Assembly (NCBI RefSeq): GCF_964204865.1
Contig: NC_135263.1
Span: 11,329,426 to 11,393,425 of the forward strand
DNA length: 64,000 nucleotides
Reading direction: 5' to 3'
Source: Styela clava
Lineage: Eukaryota > Chordata > Ascidiacea > Stolidobranchia > Styelidae
Position 1 is the stretch's first letter. The number at the start of each line of letters is the position of its first letter. Shown one piece after another: positions 35,682-48,800 of this stretch. Under the pieces are notes generated by a model, which searched no databases, was not told the DNA's origin, and worked only from the letters and a program-made list of their open reading frames with translations. The position numbers were made by a program, and so were the translations under genes.

Positions 35682-36484
35682 GTCGTTTGCACGCTTTTTG
35701 TATAGTTTCAATTTGATGCAAAACACACATATGGTGGTGGTGGCGATATTTCATCTACAATATCATCTATCTATCTAATAAGCCCTAAAACACAGTTGTG
35801 TAGCATGTACACTCACCATTATAAGACTATGACTACTGAAGCTGAGCACATATACAAATCAAAGACAATGGCAGCAATGTGCCAGTAGTTGGTAATGTCC
35901 CACCTTCCGATGTCAATAAATCGAGGTTCGGTTCAGATAAGAGCGAACATTAGCGGCGAGATTTTCATACACCAAGAAATAGTCAGATGACTGGCTAGAA
36001 CGATTTACGGCGAAATTCTAGTCAATTTCAGTATACAGTATTTAAAATATTACCCGTGGATTTTTCAACCGATACAAACGTCATTCAAAAATTACGTCAC
36101 AGAGACGTAATAAGACCCTCCAAACTATACTAACTGTCTTCCAAGACGCGCAGACGATCACCAGAAATCGAGCAAGCTGTTTTTCATTACCCGTGGATTT
36201 TCCAACCGATACAAACGTCATTCAAAAATTACGTCACAGAGACGTAATAAGACCCTCCAAACTATACTAACTGTCTTCCAAGACGCGCAGACGATCACCA
36301 GTAATCGAGCAAGCTGTTTTTCTCGTAACGATCTCGATATGAGAGAGATCGCTGGCGTTAGTGGTTCGTTATCGATGACGAATATGCCATTTTGCTATAT
36401 TTTGGCAAGCTCTTTGACGTGATTGTGAGGTCGTGGTGACGTAATCTTTGGATGACGGAGCCAGGTGAGGGTTATGCAAAAATG
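35682..36484. other. Repeat-bearing spacer before the hAT element
   Basis: Contains the 137-bp tandem duplication at 36051-36322 and otherwise unremarkable AT-rich DNA. No gene recognised. Confidence 0.6.
36051..36322. repeat. Tandem duplication, 137-bp unit, two copies
   Basis: TACCCGTGGATTTTTCAACC at 36051 recurs at 36188 and the two units are nearly identical to the end at GCAAGCTGTTTTTC. Each contains ATTACGTCACAGAGACGTAA, a short near-palindrome. Confidence 0.85.
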
Positions 36485-36522
36485 CAGTGGCGGCGCGTGG
36501 TCATTTTGACAACCGGGGCAAG

Positions 36523-37527
36523 CTACTGCGGGACCAAGTCATCCCCATCTACGGGGACAGGACTCATGACTGCCGCGCCGTCATAAGTTTGACCTATCAA
36601 TTTTGACTTCGCGTTGTAAGGCTGTAACACTTCTTTCAGTACAGCCGATATCCCGCAAGCCGTGCGATCAACGATTGGTACAAAGCTGTGAATTCTCTCG
36701 GTAGGTTTACCATCTTTCACAAACCGAAAAATCACAGCCAGTTGGGAAACGCACGTGATGTCAGTTGTCTCGTCAGACTGAATCGAAAGGAACTGGCAAT
36801 TCTCAATTTCCAGAGCCAAATGTTGTAAATAAATTGTATACATTGAGTCGAGCAAATCATTTTGGATATCCTTAGATGTCCCTTTCGAAACAGTTGCGGC
36901 ATCAAGATGATCTCTCAATACTGTATCTGGGGATGCGGTGTATTCCACCATATCCAAAAATATCCCTCTATTAGAAGAGCCAGCCCGTTCATCGTGCCCA
37001 CGGAGGGACAGCTCGTGACAACCAATGAACTTCAAAACATCTATCAATCGACCGAGAACATGGCGGTTTTTCTCGACGTTTTGGTTGTGCCGACGAATAG
37101 AAACCGCGCATCCTTCATCCAACTGTGCTGCAATATTAACATTTCCGAATGTTCGGTATTTTACTGCATTGTCCAGATGCTCCATAGAAGATTGATGATC
37201 CCTGGCACGCTCCCTGTTTAAGATCTCTAAAACCAAATTTACACCAACGTGAGTCACGGGCGGTAGCAAAAGGTAGGCAATAAAAACAAAAAGTGCATTT
37301 TTGTCCTCGCTGTAACACAACCATTCGTGTTTTTTATACCAAGTTTCTGCGCAGAATGTACGCCGACGCTTTCCTCCGTCATGGGATTGTTCCAGTGAAC
37401 AATTTTTTGATTGATAAGGCCCAAGACGTTGTACCTCTAATTTTTGTTCCAGCGGCAGCTGCGAAAACGGAGTGCGAAGTAGTGCATCAACCTTTTTCAT
37501 TATGAGGTCTAAGGCTAAGAAATGCAA
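36523..37527 (-). pseudogene. hAT transposase fragment (TTF-like plus DUF4371 type)
   Basis: The 334-residue open frame shows the family order of ZMYM/hAT transposases: a KLEVQRLGPYQ motif, a Trp-containing KHEWLCYSEDKNALF segment typical of the TTF-type zinc region, an SNRGIFLDMVEY block, then FLSIQSDETTDITCVSQLAV and IGQTYDGAAVMS of the catalytic DUF4371 region. It stops shortly after GQTYDGAAVMS, close to the element end, so the second half of the catalytic domain and the C-terminal dimerisation domain are missing. Upstream coding sequence may be interrupted by the nested insertion at 37691. Confidence 0.88.
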
Positions 37528-37690
37528 AGCCGGAAAGAAGTGAGGAGCTCAAAAGGAATGTGGAAAATCGAAAGCAAATGGACTAAAGGTCTCTAACTGA
37601 TTCAAATAGCGAAACAAGCGACAAAAACGAAGGCGAGGAAACTATCAACTCTTCAAGCAACCAACGAACGAGAAGGAATGCGTAAATATG

Positions 37691-38532
37691 GGGACGGACT
37701 AAAAGTAGGCACTTGCAAATTAGGCACTTTTTTAGTCACTTATTTAGGCACTTTGGAAAAAAAGTAAAAAGGGCGTAATACCTTTTAAAAACATAATTAA
37801 TTAGTTAAAAATGGTCAAATTAAATGTTGAAAACGCAAATTGCAACGGGCAAACTCAATAACAATATTTAAAACGCAGTATTAAAGGCAGTCGCACGCGC
37901 TTGGTCACCACATATGCTAGGCACATATTTAGGCACTTCGAAAAGTAAAGAAAAAGGCAATTATCACTAATAAAAGACAGAGACATAAACATATTACCCA
38001 CACTGATTAGCCTGGGTAAATATCCAATAGATGCACTTGAGTCTAGTACTGGAATTTAGAAATAATAAATTGTTACCGGTCGGCACTTATTTAGGCACTT
38101 CGGAAAAAAGGTGAAATGGACGTAGTAACTCCTAAAAAGGTAATGAATTAGTTCAAAATATATAAATTAAATGTTGAACGCGAAAATTGCAACAGTTAAA
38201 TCCAATAACGATTTTTAAAACGTAGTATTAAAGGGAGACGCACGCGCTCTGTCACCTCGTATGCTAGGCACATATCTGGGCACTTCGAAAAATAAAGAAA
38301 ATGGCAATTATCACTGATAAAAGACAGAGAAATATAAATATTACCCACACTGATTAGCCTGGGCAAATATCCAATAGATGCACTTGAGTCTAGTACTGGA
38401 ATTTAGAAATAATAAATTGTTACCGGTAGGCACTTTTTTAGGCACTTCGAAAAAAAGGTGGAATGGACGAAGTGCCTAAATAAGTGCCTAAAAAAGTGCC
38501 TAATTTGCAAGTGCCTACTTTTAGTCCGTCCC
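37691..38532. mobile_element. Nested 842-bp long-TIR element inside the hAT transposon
   Basis: Starts GGGACGGACTAAAAGTAGGC and ends with its reverse complement; the inverted repeats run about 64 bp with about one mismatch. Flanks GTAAATATG (37682-37690) and GTGAATATG (38533-38541) form a 9-bp duplication with one mismatch, as produced by Mutator-like elements. The interior is a tandem duplication (units starting near 37737 and 38094, with a third start near 38431) of about 340-357 bp, built around TTAGGCACTT repeats. No transposase is visible. Confidence 0.85.
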
Positions 38533-38883
38533 GTGAATATGTCAACACGTTGTTGTAAGAAACGTCGGCATTGTGTCGTCATAATTTCGGGGCTAGCCCC
38601 GATCGGCCCCGATGATTTAGTGAAAGAAACAGAAAACAAACGCGGCAGGTGGAAGATAAAAGAGAGAATACGATATACAATGAGCAACCGGGGCAAAATC
38701 GGCGTCGCCCCGTCGACGTTCGGCGAAGGCTTTGCGAGCGAAAAATGAACCATGTCGGGAGAATATGGCTAGTGTAGACAGTTCTGTGCAACCGATATTG
38801 AGGTATTTTTCGAATATTTTTTATTATACCGAAAAAACAACCGGGGCATTGCCCCGGTTGGCCGTATTGACGCGCCGCCACTG

Positions 38884-40317
38884 CAAAAATGGTTGTACCA
38901 CGTCAAACAGAAGTACTTACGTCGTTTAGTGAGCATGCGCTTGCAATTGAATTCTTCTACCATGGCTCAGTGGTTTGCGCATCGTGCAACGCGTCAGAAA
39001 TACGCTTGCTTCGGACCAGTGTGTGTGAGAGGATTGCTGAACTCGGTTACGGCTTCCTCCTCCATTAAATTCATGCATCTGAAAACAGTAATTGGCCAAC
39101 TAGACCCACACTCGGCATGGACTGGTAACCGGACGAGAAGGCCGTGGTACGCCATATGATCAAGCCGCCTTGTGCACTTTTTCTCAACCGGGATAGATAG
39201 GAAAATCCTGCTCGAGTCATATCACAGAAAACATAGAATCAGTGGCACGATTGGACATAATAAACAAACTGTTTAATTTACTGCCAAGCTCCTATAAGTT
39301 TCAAGATTTTTTTAATGTTTAGGCATGACGGAATTCGTAGGCGATATCTTCAAAAACAAACACACTATTTCCGGAAGAATGAGGTAGGCTATAAGTATAA
39401 GGTATAAATAGAGAATATATTGTTTTTACTTTTTTGTTTTTAGCAAACTCAGAATTCTATTTCAAATTTAGGCTATATATAAATATACATATATATTTAT
39501 ATCTACCTAACAAAGGTTCATCAATTTTTTTTGTGTGTTAATTCCGGATGCAAGCTTGAAAGCATCATAATAATGACTAATGCTGCAGAAAAACTGCAAC
39601 TGTCGGTTCCATACCAATAGCATATAGGTAGGACAAGGCGAACAAGTTAGATTACCTTATTGTGCTTCCAAAATGCGTAATTAATACACAATAATTTTGC
39701 TGACTTTATTCTGAACATTTTTGATGGAAATTCCAATATACTGTAGAAGATAATAAAAAGCTTGCAATAGAGTCGTAGATTTGGTAAAAAAGGGGAAATT
39801 TAAGATATGAATTTTATTTTTATATGGCTGGTTACAGGATAGCGTATTCGGTAAGATCGTCTTACGCTCAAGTAATTAGAGGTAATGGCGTTATGAGACA
39901 CTGTGCGTATTATATTATGAGGCTCAAACACTTATTCCTTCTATAAAAAACAACAACTTACAGTGCAGTTCATATTTGTATTGATCATTTACTGCAGTCA
40001 GAGGGAAATTTGTCAAAACATGCAACCATTTTTTTTTTTAATTTATGATTAGTAACCCAGCGATCCGTGTATTATTTGCTGCGTTGCAAATATTGCTTCC
40101 GAAATATGATCCGTGCATGCAGATCCCCGTTCAAGCGTGTCTAGACCTTATACATGACCCATACCTAACAAAAGAACAACTACTGTACTGTAGTAACTGT
40201 ACTAGCCCAAGTTTTCGGTCACGCGTACCGAGATCATCAATTTCGTTTTTTGCCGCGATCCGCAGCATTTAGTATTGAAATTGTATGTCAAGTGAGAACA
40301 GGATAAATCTAGTAAAC
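38884..40317. other. Region upstream of FAXDC2-like copy 3
   Basis: Begins with the hAT target duplication, followed by a tRNA-like SINE relic near 38963-39170 (A-box-like TGGCTCAGTGG). From about 39240 it matches 44780 onward, the upstream region of copy 4, including CTATTTCCGGAA and the segments up to the start codon. No gene recognised. Confidence 0.55.
38963..39170 (+). repeat. Possible tRNA-derived SINE relic
   Basis: TGGCTCAGTGG matches the pol III A-box consensus. It is followed by GCGCATCGTGCAACGCGTCAG, as in the loop region of tRNA-derived SINE heads. A clear B box is missing, so the copy is degenerate or the call is wrong. Confidence 0.35.
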
Positions 40318-43300
40318 ATGAATTCCTCGGATGCGCAAGACACTACAGGGTACTACTTATGGATAGATTCGAGGAAATTCTGCCAGAATCAATGGAAGAG
40401 TGTACTAAACTGGATCGGAGAAGACGAAATAACTATTTATCTTTGGAGTGAGTTTCATTAAATTATGCATATGTTAGCAACATAACTATAGATGGAGAAG
40501 CAGAAGGATTGATATAACAGAATTTTTCCGTCCCACTGTAGTTGGGAGTGAAAATGAGCTTGTCTCTGCATGAAGTACGCGTATTGAATATGTGTACGTA
40601 TATTTTCCATAATTTGTTGCGATCAATTGAAGATATTTGGAGACCAGCACATGTTTTCTGTGTTTCTGGTTGATGTCAAAATCTACAAAATAGACCAAAA
40701 ATCAGACGAAAGCTGATAAATTGCAACTAGTTTGATAGATAAGATGCTTCGCTGGTATTGTATGCCAATTTAAAATAGTTTGTTTTATAATTTGTGAAAT
40801 TTAGTAGAGTTATTATTTGAATATTTATCAATACGCCTCCTTGCTTAGGGGCTATTAAATAAGTTTTGTTTTAAAAGCAACAAATAGCAAGCATAATTTT
40901 ATTATTAGCTCTTAAGTTTACCAAGTACCTCTTAAGTTTACCAAGTTACTCTTAAGCAACAAATAGCAAGCATAATTTTATTATCTACCTCTTAAAGAAT
41001 ACACTCTGGAGATCAAAGGTCATATAAAAGTGTTACGATTGATTGAAATAGCATAATTGTGGGTAAAATATCGGGTCCAGGGGTCATTTGAGAAATTGTT
41101 TAACAACATGATTAATCTTGAATATTTTGTCTTTCAGTTCCAGTTTTCCTTACTTCAGTACCTTATTGGATCTGTAATTTACCACTTCTTGCTATGGATA
41201 TGACTGGAAAACCTTCATTTCTTTATCAGTATAAAATTCAAGAAGGTCAACATAAGGTATACCTATCAATAATATCACACTGCTGAAAACAAGCATAATC
41301 ATGGCAAACTTTTCTGTCTGCCGAAACGGAAAGATTTATGTCAAGTTTTTCCGGCCAAACTATCACGCATCAATTTTTGTCAACAACACCTGGCATACTT
41401 GAGCAAATTACGTCATGAATATCCGCCGGATTTTAATGTTTGGTTCAAGTTTAAAAGCTCATTCAGTCTTAGTCATAACGCATCCCGGTGGTCAAAAAAT
41501 CCACCATTTTCGAAATCAGACGGTGGCGTTGATTTTTCCCATTATGTGGCGATATCTAATTTTAGACCAATACCGGATACCACTATCGATAATATTTATT
41601 CTCATTTATATGGAGATACTATAGTGTTAATTAGTCGTAAGTCACAACATTGGCCGATATTTTCAAATTTCAATACTGAATTTGGTACCAATATACCGGT
41701 GCATTTATAAAGTATATATATATGTGTAGAACGAGCATGTATATGTAGAATGTTTCTAGGAGGTCTTGAATTGATTGCGGATATAACGAAAAGATGATAT
41801 TTTCACAGAAATTAAAAGTCATCTCATATTTCATTTATTCTAGTTTTCCTATTTCATTTGCAGATCAGCTGGAGTCAACTAAAGATAATTTTCCCAGTTG
41901 TGCTGTTGAATCAACTGATAACAATTATACCTCTTTATGGATTTTACTTGATTTGCTTATGGAAAGGTTCGATTTCATATCAACCTGGATTACCTACATT
42001 ATTTTGTGCCATTATGGAATTTTCATCTTTTGTCGCTGTAGAAGAAATATTATTTTATTACGTACACAGGTGAGTCTTTTTTGCATTGCACTTTGTTTTT
42101 GATCTCACAAAATGTAAACTAATTTAGCAAGTATTACAAATTACCATTGGTAAATAGGCAGTTATATTTCTTTGCTTATTTAATACCTGATTTTATGAGG
42201 CCTTTACTTACGAATTTCAGAGAGTATGCGTGGGCTGTAGAATCTATCTTTATAGTTCGTCCAGCCCCAACGCCATTGGTGGGGTCGGCTCTAGGGAAAT
42301 CGGAATTGATAAAATTCCCTCCGACCCCTTAAATATTCTAAGGTTATTTCGTTTGACTTCTGGCTACTGGTGAAACTATGTCTATTCTCTTTTTCCATAT
42401 AGATTTTTACACGTTCCCGAAGTTTACAAACGGATACATAAAATGCACCATCAATGGAAAGCGCCTTGTAGTATGTCAACATTTTACTGCCATCCAGTGG
42501 AACATATTGTAAGAATGAATTGCCACTACAGAATTTTATTTAACCTTGGTATACCTTTCGAGACTAAACAAGAAAATAATGCTTGAATATAGGGACACAA
42601 AAGTCGGGCATCGACACCGGTAAGATCTCAGTTGAGCACCGAGTTTATTGAAAAGATCGGGCGACAATCGCGACGGAGTCGGACATGCGTGGCGGAATAA
42701 GACGTTCCGATATTTCACAAACAAAAGCGTTGGAATGAATTAAAATAAAACAGCAAAATTTTGAGTGAAATATCGGTTCTTACAGCATTCAGTAGCGAAT
42801 TTGAAAAAATGAAAGCACAAAAGCCTCCTAGTGGCTTCAACGATTTTCAATTACTGAAAATTTGAGTTCATTAATTTCAGAGAAAATATATTTTTGCCAA
42901 TTGCAACATTCCCCCCTAATGACCTAATACAAATTACAGTCGTACATTCAAAATGCATTATTGTTTTAAGATTTCGACGGTGATTCCAGGCTTGATTGGA
43001 CCCATTATATTTGGAAGCCACATATTAGTTGCATACATCTGGTTCACAGTTTCTGTTCTCAACGCAGTGAACGCTCACAGCGGATATCACTTACCTGTGT
43101 TCCAGTCAAGCGAAGCTCACGATTATCATCATTTAAAGTAAGTAAGGATTCTGGTATGGATATTTTGGAAACGTGGTACAGTAATACTGAAAATAGCCAT
43201 GTCCTCGATTCTCATACTATCCACGTTCACGTTTTTCTCGTTATATGTATATTGATGCAAAATTTTCTCATACTTAATCTCAAAAAGTATTTATTTTGAC

Positions 43301-43649
43301 AAAAAGTTGTAAATAATTGAAAATGAAATATCTTTAATCTTTTAAGCACCAGTGTGATCTATATTCATACCTCTTTAGCCCGAATCCGAAGCATAATATT
43401 TAGTGTATCTGATGTTCCATTCAACAATTTCGATCATTTTGTTACCATATATATATGGTTTATGTTTTGTATAGGTTCAACGAAATGTTTGGAGTGTTAG
43501 GAATATTGGATCGTCTACATAACACTGACACCAAGTTTCGGTTATCCATACAATGCAAAAGAAATCAGACATTTTTTAGCTTCACGCCCATTAGAAAACT
43601 AATCCCGGACTTTGACTGCAAGAAGCCAAAAACAGAAAAGCAAGAATAA
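40318..43649 (+). CDS. FAXDC2-like: Fatty acid hydroxylase domain-containing protein 2-like, copy 3
   Basis: Exons: 40318-40447, 41138-41256, 41864-42069, 42403-42508, 42971-43137, 43475-43649, giving 300 residues. Exon lengths 206, 106 and 167 equal those of copies 1 and 2. Histidine boxes are kept (HRFLHVP, HKMHHQW, AHSGYH, HDYHHLK), though HRFLHVP and HKMHHQW differ from the LLHHP and HKIHHEW of copies 1-2. The N-terminus is new: the gene starts in the equivalent of copy 1 exon 3 with MNSSDAQDTTGYYLW, so the first hydrophobic exon is missing. The same change in copy 4 shows it predates their duplication. Expected to be an ER membrane hydroxylase of unknown substrate. Confidence 0.9.
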
Positions 43650-45864
43650 TCAACTCTCAATGCTGTTGCGGTGCAAAATTTTCGTAGTTAGTGTTGCTAG
43701 TGAGCTAGTCAATGGTCAGTCCGTAATAGCATCACAAGTGTAATAAGAGAACAGTGCTCTATTACATTGGCAAGAGGGTCAAATGACTAACAAATAGTAA
43801 ATTACGAAAAAGGGGACAATTCGGGGTGGCCACTGAAATTTGAAATCATTAGTTGCGGAGAAAAGCGGTTTTTCACCTCAAGAACAATCAACCCACATAA
43901 ACAACAACAGCAATTTTAACAAAGCGATGCATGGGTGTACTTCGTGTCCGATGTCAACAAACAAATGTTAGTGATGGAGCATTCTATAAAAACAAAAAAC
44001 ATTACAATAGTAGATGAACATAAAAAATTACTATGAACAAATGGAACTACCAACTGTTTCCGAAGGCCTTCCACGTGTTACGTGTTTTACATATTAGGCT
44101 CAGGTACGTGAATCAACTGGTCGTACCTCTATTTTGTGGTTAAACCTCAGGCTCCAAATTTTCAACCTGTTATGCCTACTTGCCAAAGCGTTTTAGAATC
44201 ATTCAATTCGATCACCGTATTGCTGATATATATACAAGATCAGGTAGTCGTTCATCTTCATTTTGGTGCAAATTAGCTGACAAAATTCACATTTTAGCCT
44301 ACAGACTACAGCTAATAATTACCACCCTATAACAGTCTTCATGATTTTCATTCAGGTTAGTTTATTAGCATACTTTCAATGAAAGTGTGTAAGTAATTGC
44401 ACAATGTTGCACCATGAGCCCCATGTTATTTATGTTGTACGATGTACAGTAGGCGCTCCGGGAGTATTCGTACCAAGATGACGCACAACCTGAACAACCC
44501 GTACCTAGTACACATACTATGTTCAGGTCGTGCGCCATCTTGGTACGAATACTTCGGGAGCACCCAATAGTATTCAATGGTTAAATCAGTTATATTATTC
44601 AATTCAAAGTAGACCATCGCACATAGATATTTTATATTTTTGTCTTTTAGAGAATTTATGCATTGTGTTATGAACACGTTTCAAGCAGAAAATTTTTGAC
44701 GCGATTTAATGAGTTGTTGGAAATGAGGTTTTGTATTTGGGCTCTGAACAGGAAGAAGCGAAAAGACACCTTGAATTTCATTGGCACGGTTAGACATAAT
44801 AATAAACAGGCGCTAATTTACTGCCAACGCCGCTATAAGATTTAAAAAAATTTAATGTTTATGCGTGACGGCATTCGTATATCTTCGAAAACAAACACGC
44901 TATTTCCGGAATAATTTATGCATCATCGATATGACGGATTAATGAGTACACAACGAAGTAAAGTATTAGATATAAATAGAAAGAATATATATTGTTTTTC
45001 CTTTAATATTTTTTGTAATAGCATTTTCTGAATTCTATTTCAAACTTGGGCTATATATATACATGCCTAAAAAAGTGTTCATCTCCTTTTTCTTTGATTA
45101 TACCCGATAATATGATTTAGACTGAGTTTATGAAATATGTACCTGTAAGTTTGAAAGCATCATAAAAATGACTACTACCTCAGAAGAACTGCAAACGTCG
45201 GTTCCATACAAGTAGCGTTTTAGTGAGGCCAGGCGGACAAGTTTCATTGTCTGTGAGTTGTGATTGCCGTATTGTGTTTCCAAAAAGTGTAACCTAATGC
45301 ATAATATTTTTGCATAACTTTGTTCTGAAAATTATTTGAAGGAGATTTTAATATAGAAGACGGCAAAAAGCTTGCAAGGGAGTTGTAAATTTTCTATAAA
45401 AAGGGGAAATTTTAGATATGAATCTTAGTTTGATATCGCTGATTACAGGTATTCGTTAAGATCCTGTTACGCTCAAGCAGTTAGGGGTGATTACATGACG
45501 TGGTTATCAGACACTGCGCGCGTTATGCTATGAGGCTTGAACACTAATTCTTGCTATTACTTATCCTGAGAACGGTAGTCAAAACATTCATGCAACCATT
45601 CTTTTTCGGGATTTGTTATTAGTAAGCCAGAACGCGTAAGCAATCTCTGCATTTGCTGTTTTGCAAATATTGTTTTTAAAATATAGTAGTGATCCCGTTT
45701 AACCATGTTTATACATGACCCACGCCTAGCAACCTAACAATTACTAGCTTAAGTTTTCATGAGTTCCAGTCATGCGTACCTAGATCTACAATCTCGTTTT
45801 TCGTCGCGACCGAGTGCATTCAGCAATGAAAATTGTATGTAAAGTTTAAAAGGTTAGAACCAAC
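43650..45864. other. Spacer between FAXDC2-like copies 3 and 4
   Basis: To about 43800 it resembles the region after copy 4; from about 44330 it resembles 32320-32650 and then 39240-40317. These mark the edges of the duplicated unit. It includes the hairpin repeat at 44451-44565. No gene recognised. Confidence 0.6.
44451..44565. repeat. Palindromic hairpin repeat, copy 2
   Basis: Starts GGCGCTCCGGGAGTATTCGT and ends with the inverted equivalent ACGAATACTTCGGGAGCACC. The arms contain CCAAGATGACGCACAACC and its inverse. It is the most complete copy, and sits where copy 3's upstream duplicate has none. Confidence 0.8.
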
Positions 45865-48800
45865 ATGAATTTTTCTGATGCGCAAAATACAACAGGATAC
45901 TTATGGATAGATTCGCGGAAATTCTGCCGAAATCAATGGAAAAGTGTATTAAACTGGAGCAGAGATGATGAAATAACTATTTATTTTTGGAGTAAGTTTC
46001 ATTAATTTATGCATATGTTAGCAAAATACCTATAGATTGAGAAGCAGCAGGACCGATGTACCACATTTTTTCCGTCTCTCTGTAGTTGGGAATGAAAATA
46101 AGCTTGTGTTTGTATAGAAAGCCGCTAATGAATAGGTTACGTATATTTTTCCGTTATTGGTTGCCATCAAACAAAGAAAGCACAAGTTTTCTATGTTTCT
46201 GGTTGTTATCAAAATTCACAAAATAGGCCAAAAGTCCGACGAAAGCTGAGAAACTGCAACCGGTTAGACACGATGCTTTACAGATTTATTATATGCCGAT
46301 TTAAAATAGTTTTTTTATCAGCGCGCCTCCTCGCTCGTCCTCAATTAGTGATATTAAATAGGAGTTTATTAAAAACAAGAATCAAACCTAATTTTATCTT
46401 TACCTCCAAGTTATAAAACGACTATGCAATAAATACAAGAAAGCAATACCGTACTAAATTAAACCTTGGATAGCAAATGCCATGTAAAATTGTTACCATT
46501 AATTGAAATAAAATAGCACAATTTTGGATAAAATATCTGGTCCAGGAGGATACGGACTGGAAAAAAATAAAAATATAGTCTTCTAGCAAATCCTTTCATT
46601 TTTGAATACTGAAAATTTGGAAATCGAGTGGCCCATTAGGCTACTTGTGAAAAAAATAACAAAATAACAACAACCAGGAGCAATTTAGTAAAACGTTCAA
46701 TAATGTATGTTATTGGGATTAAAGATGACAAATTTGTTTCAGTCCGCATTAACATTAGATAATCACTTACGTAATTGTGTAACAGCGTGATTAATCTCGA
46801 ATAATTTGTCTTTCAGTTCCAGTTCTCCTCACTTCAGTACCTTATTGGCTCTGTAATTTACCACTTCTTGTTATGGATATGACCGGAAAACCTTCATTTC
46901 TTTATCAGTTTAAAATACAAGGAGATCAACATAAGGTATACTTATTAGTAATATCACAGTGATGATAGCACGCTAAAACACGACAACATCTTCTGTCTGC
47001 CCGAACGGAAAAATTCACATCTTGAATATCCGGCCAGTCTATTACGCAACAATTTTTGTCAACAATATCAGCTATACTTATATTACTATAGTGTCAATAT
47101 GTCATAATAAAACAGTGATGGCCGCTATTTTCGAATGCTAAGTTTCTAAGTTTGTTCATAAGCTTAGATATATTTCTGTGTATAAGTTCAATATTAATAA
47201 AATATATATATTCACTTTTAGAATGCTTTTTAAATTTATAGTACAATGAAAGGTGATAACCTTACCCATATACTGGAGTATTCCAAAACTATATATAGAA
47301 CAAGTCAACCAGTGGTGGGATTCAGAACTTTAAGAACAGGTTCTCTTTTGTATCAATCTCACAAACAACAGGTTCCCTATTTTCAGAAAATGTATGTATC
47401 CCACCACGCTAGCATTACATAAATCTAATATATGCGTCAGTTGTGGCGTACGTTAACTACTGTCTGCGGCCGTCTAATGTCTAAAACAAAAAAGAAGAAC
47501 GGGTTCGCTGCTTATCGCGACGTTTTAAGAACGGGTCCGCGAGAACCACGAACGAACCCCTGAATCCCACGCCTGTACAGAACCACTAATGATAAATGTT
47601 TCAGCAAGCATTAAATAAATAACGGATAAATGGAAAAGTTGATATTTCTACAGAAATTGAAGGTCATCTTATGTTTCTTTTCTTCTAGTTTTTCGATTTC
47701 TTTTGCAGATCACCTGGAGTCAACTGAAAATTCTTTTCCCAGTTGTACTGTTGAATCAACTCATAACAATTATAACTCTTTATGGATTTTACTTGATCTG
47801 CTTATGGAAAGGTTCAATATCTTATCAGATTGAATTACCTACATTATTTTGTGGTGTTATGGAATTTGCATCCTTTGTCGCTGTAGAAGAAATATTATTT
47901 TATTATGGACATAGGTGAGTTTGTTTTGTAGTACGTTTGTTTGTTTTTTGATCTCACGAAAGGTAATGCAATTTACCAAGTATCACAAATTTACCACAAG
48001 TAAACATATATCTATACTGAACTTATGATTCAATGTCAGCTGTATTTCTTTGCTTGTTTAATAACTGATTTTTTCTATTTCTTTCCCTCCTTTTCATATA
48101 GATTTTTACACGTTCCAGAAGTTTACAAACGAATACATAAAATGCACCATCAATGGAAAGCGCCATGTAGTATGTCAACATTTTACAGCCATCCAGTGGA
48201 ACACATTGTAAGAATCAATTAATACTACATTATTTTATTGGACACGACGTGGCACTTTGGATCTTTTTGTTATTTTATTATTTTGTATTTTTCACAACAA
48301 ACATTGATTTATTTCAGAAATTCCTGTGGCCCCAATAGGATTCGTTTTTTTGTGTGCGCTAACGTCATTCCATTTAAAAATTGCACTCCTTGCGCCTGTT
48401 CGCTTTCGCGTAAGTTCAAATCTACTGCTCAGCTACGATACGGTACTGGTAGGTTACTGTGACAGATTGAATCACTTTGTATATATACATATATTTGAGC
48501 ATCTAGCTCTCTTGTTAAATCTTAGATTTGCTTTTTTTCGAGACTAAAGTAGAGAAGAATGCTTAAATATATGGACGAAGCTAGGGAATAGACACCGGTA
48601 CGCGTTAAAATCTTATCTGAGCATCGAGTTTGCTGAACAGATCCGCTGACAATTGTGATGGAGTCTGTCAGACGTGGAGGAATAAAACGTTCCTATATTT
48701 TGTAAGAAAAGGCGTTCAAATGAATTAAAATAAAACAGCAAAATTTTGAGTGAAATATCGGTCCGTATAGTTCTTAGAGGAAATTTAGAAAAATATAAAA

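Larger units (their letters stand above)
36485..38883 (-). mobile_element. Truncated hAT DNA transposon with 8-bp target duplication
   Basis: The left end CAGTGGCGGCGCGTGGTC matches the reverse complement of the right end (CAGTGGCGGCGCGTCAATAC), and both continue to an AACCGGGGCA motif. The element is flanked on both sides by CAAAAATG (36477-36484 and 38884-38891), a perfect 8-bp duplication typical of hAT transposons. It carries a partial transposase on the minus strand and a nested element at 37691-38532. Because the transposase lacks its C-terminal part, the element is probably non-autonomous now. Confidence 0.9.

Noticed and set aside
36862-37221. Plus-strand open frame inside the hAT element
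   Set aside because: It is the reverse side of the transposase, which has clear family motifs on the minus strand.
38403-38881. Several overlapping open frames on both strands
   Set aside because: They cover the inverted ends of the nested element and the hAT terminus; no family motif or splice context.
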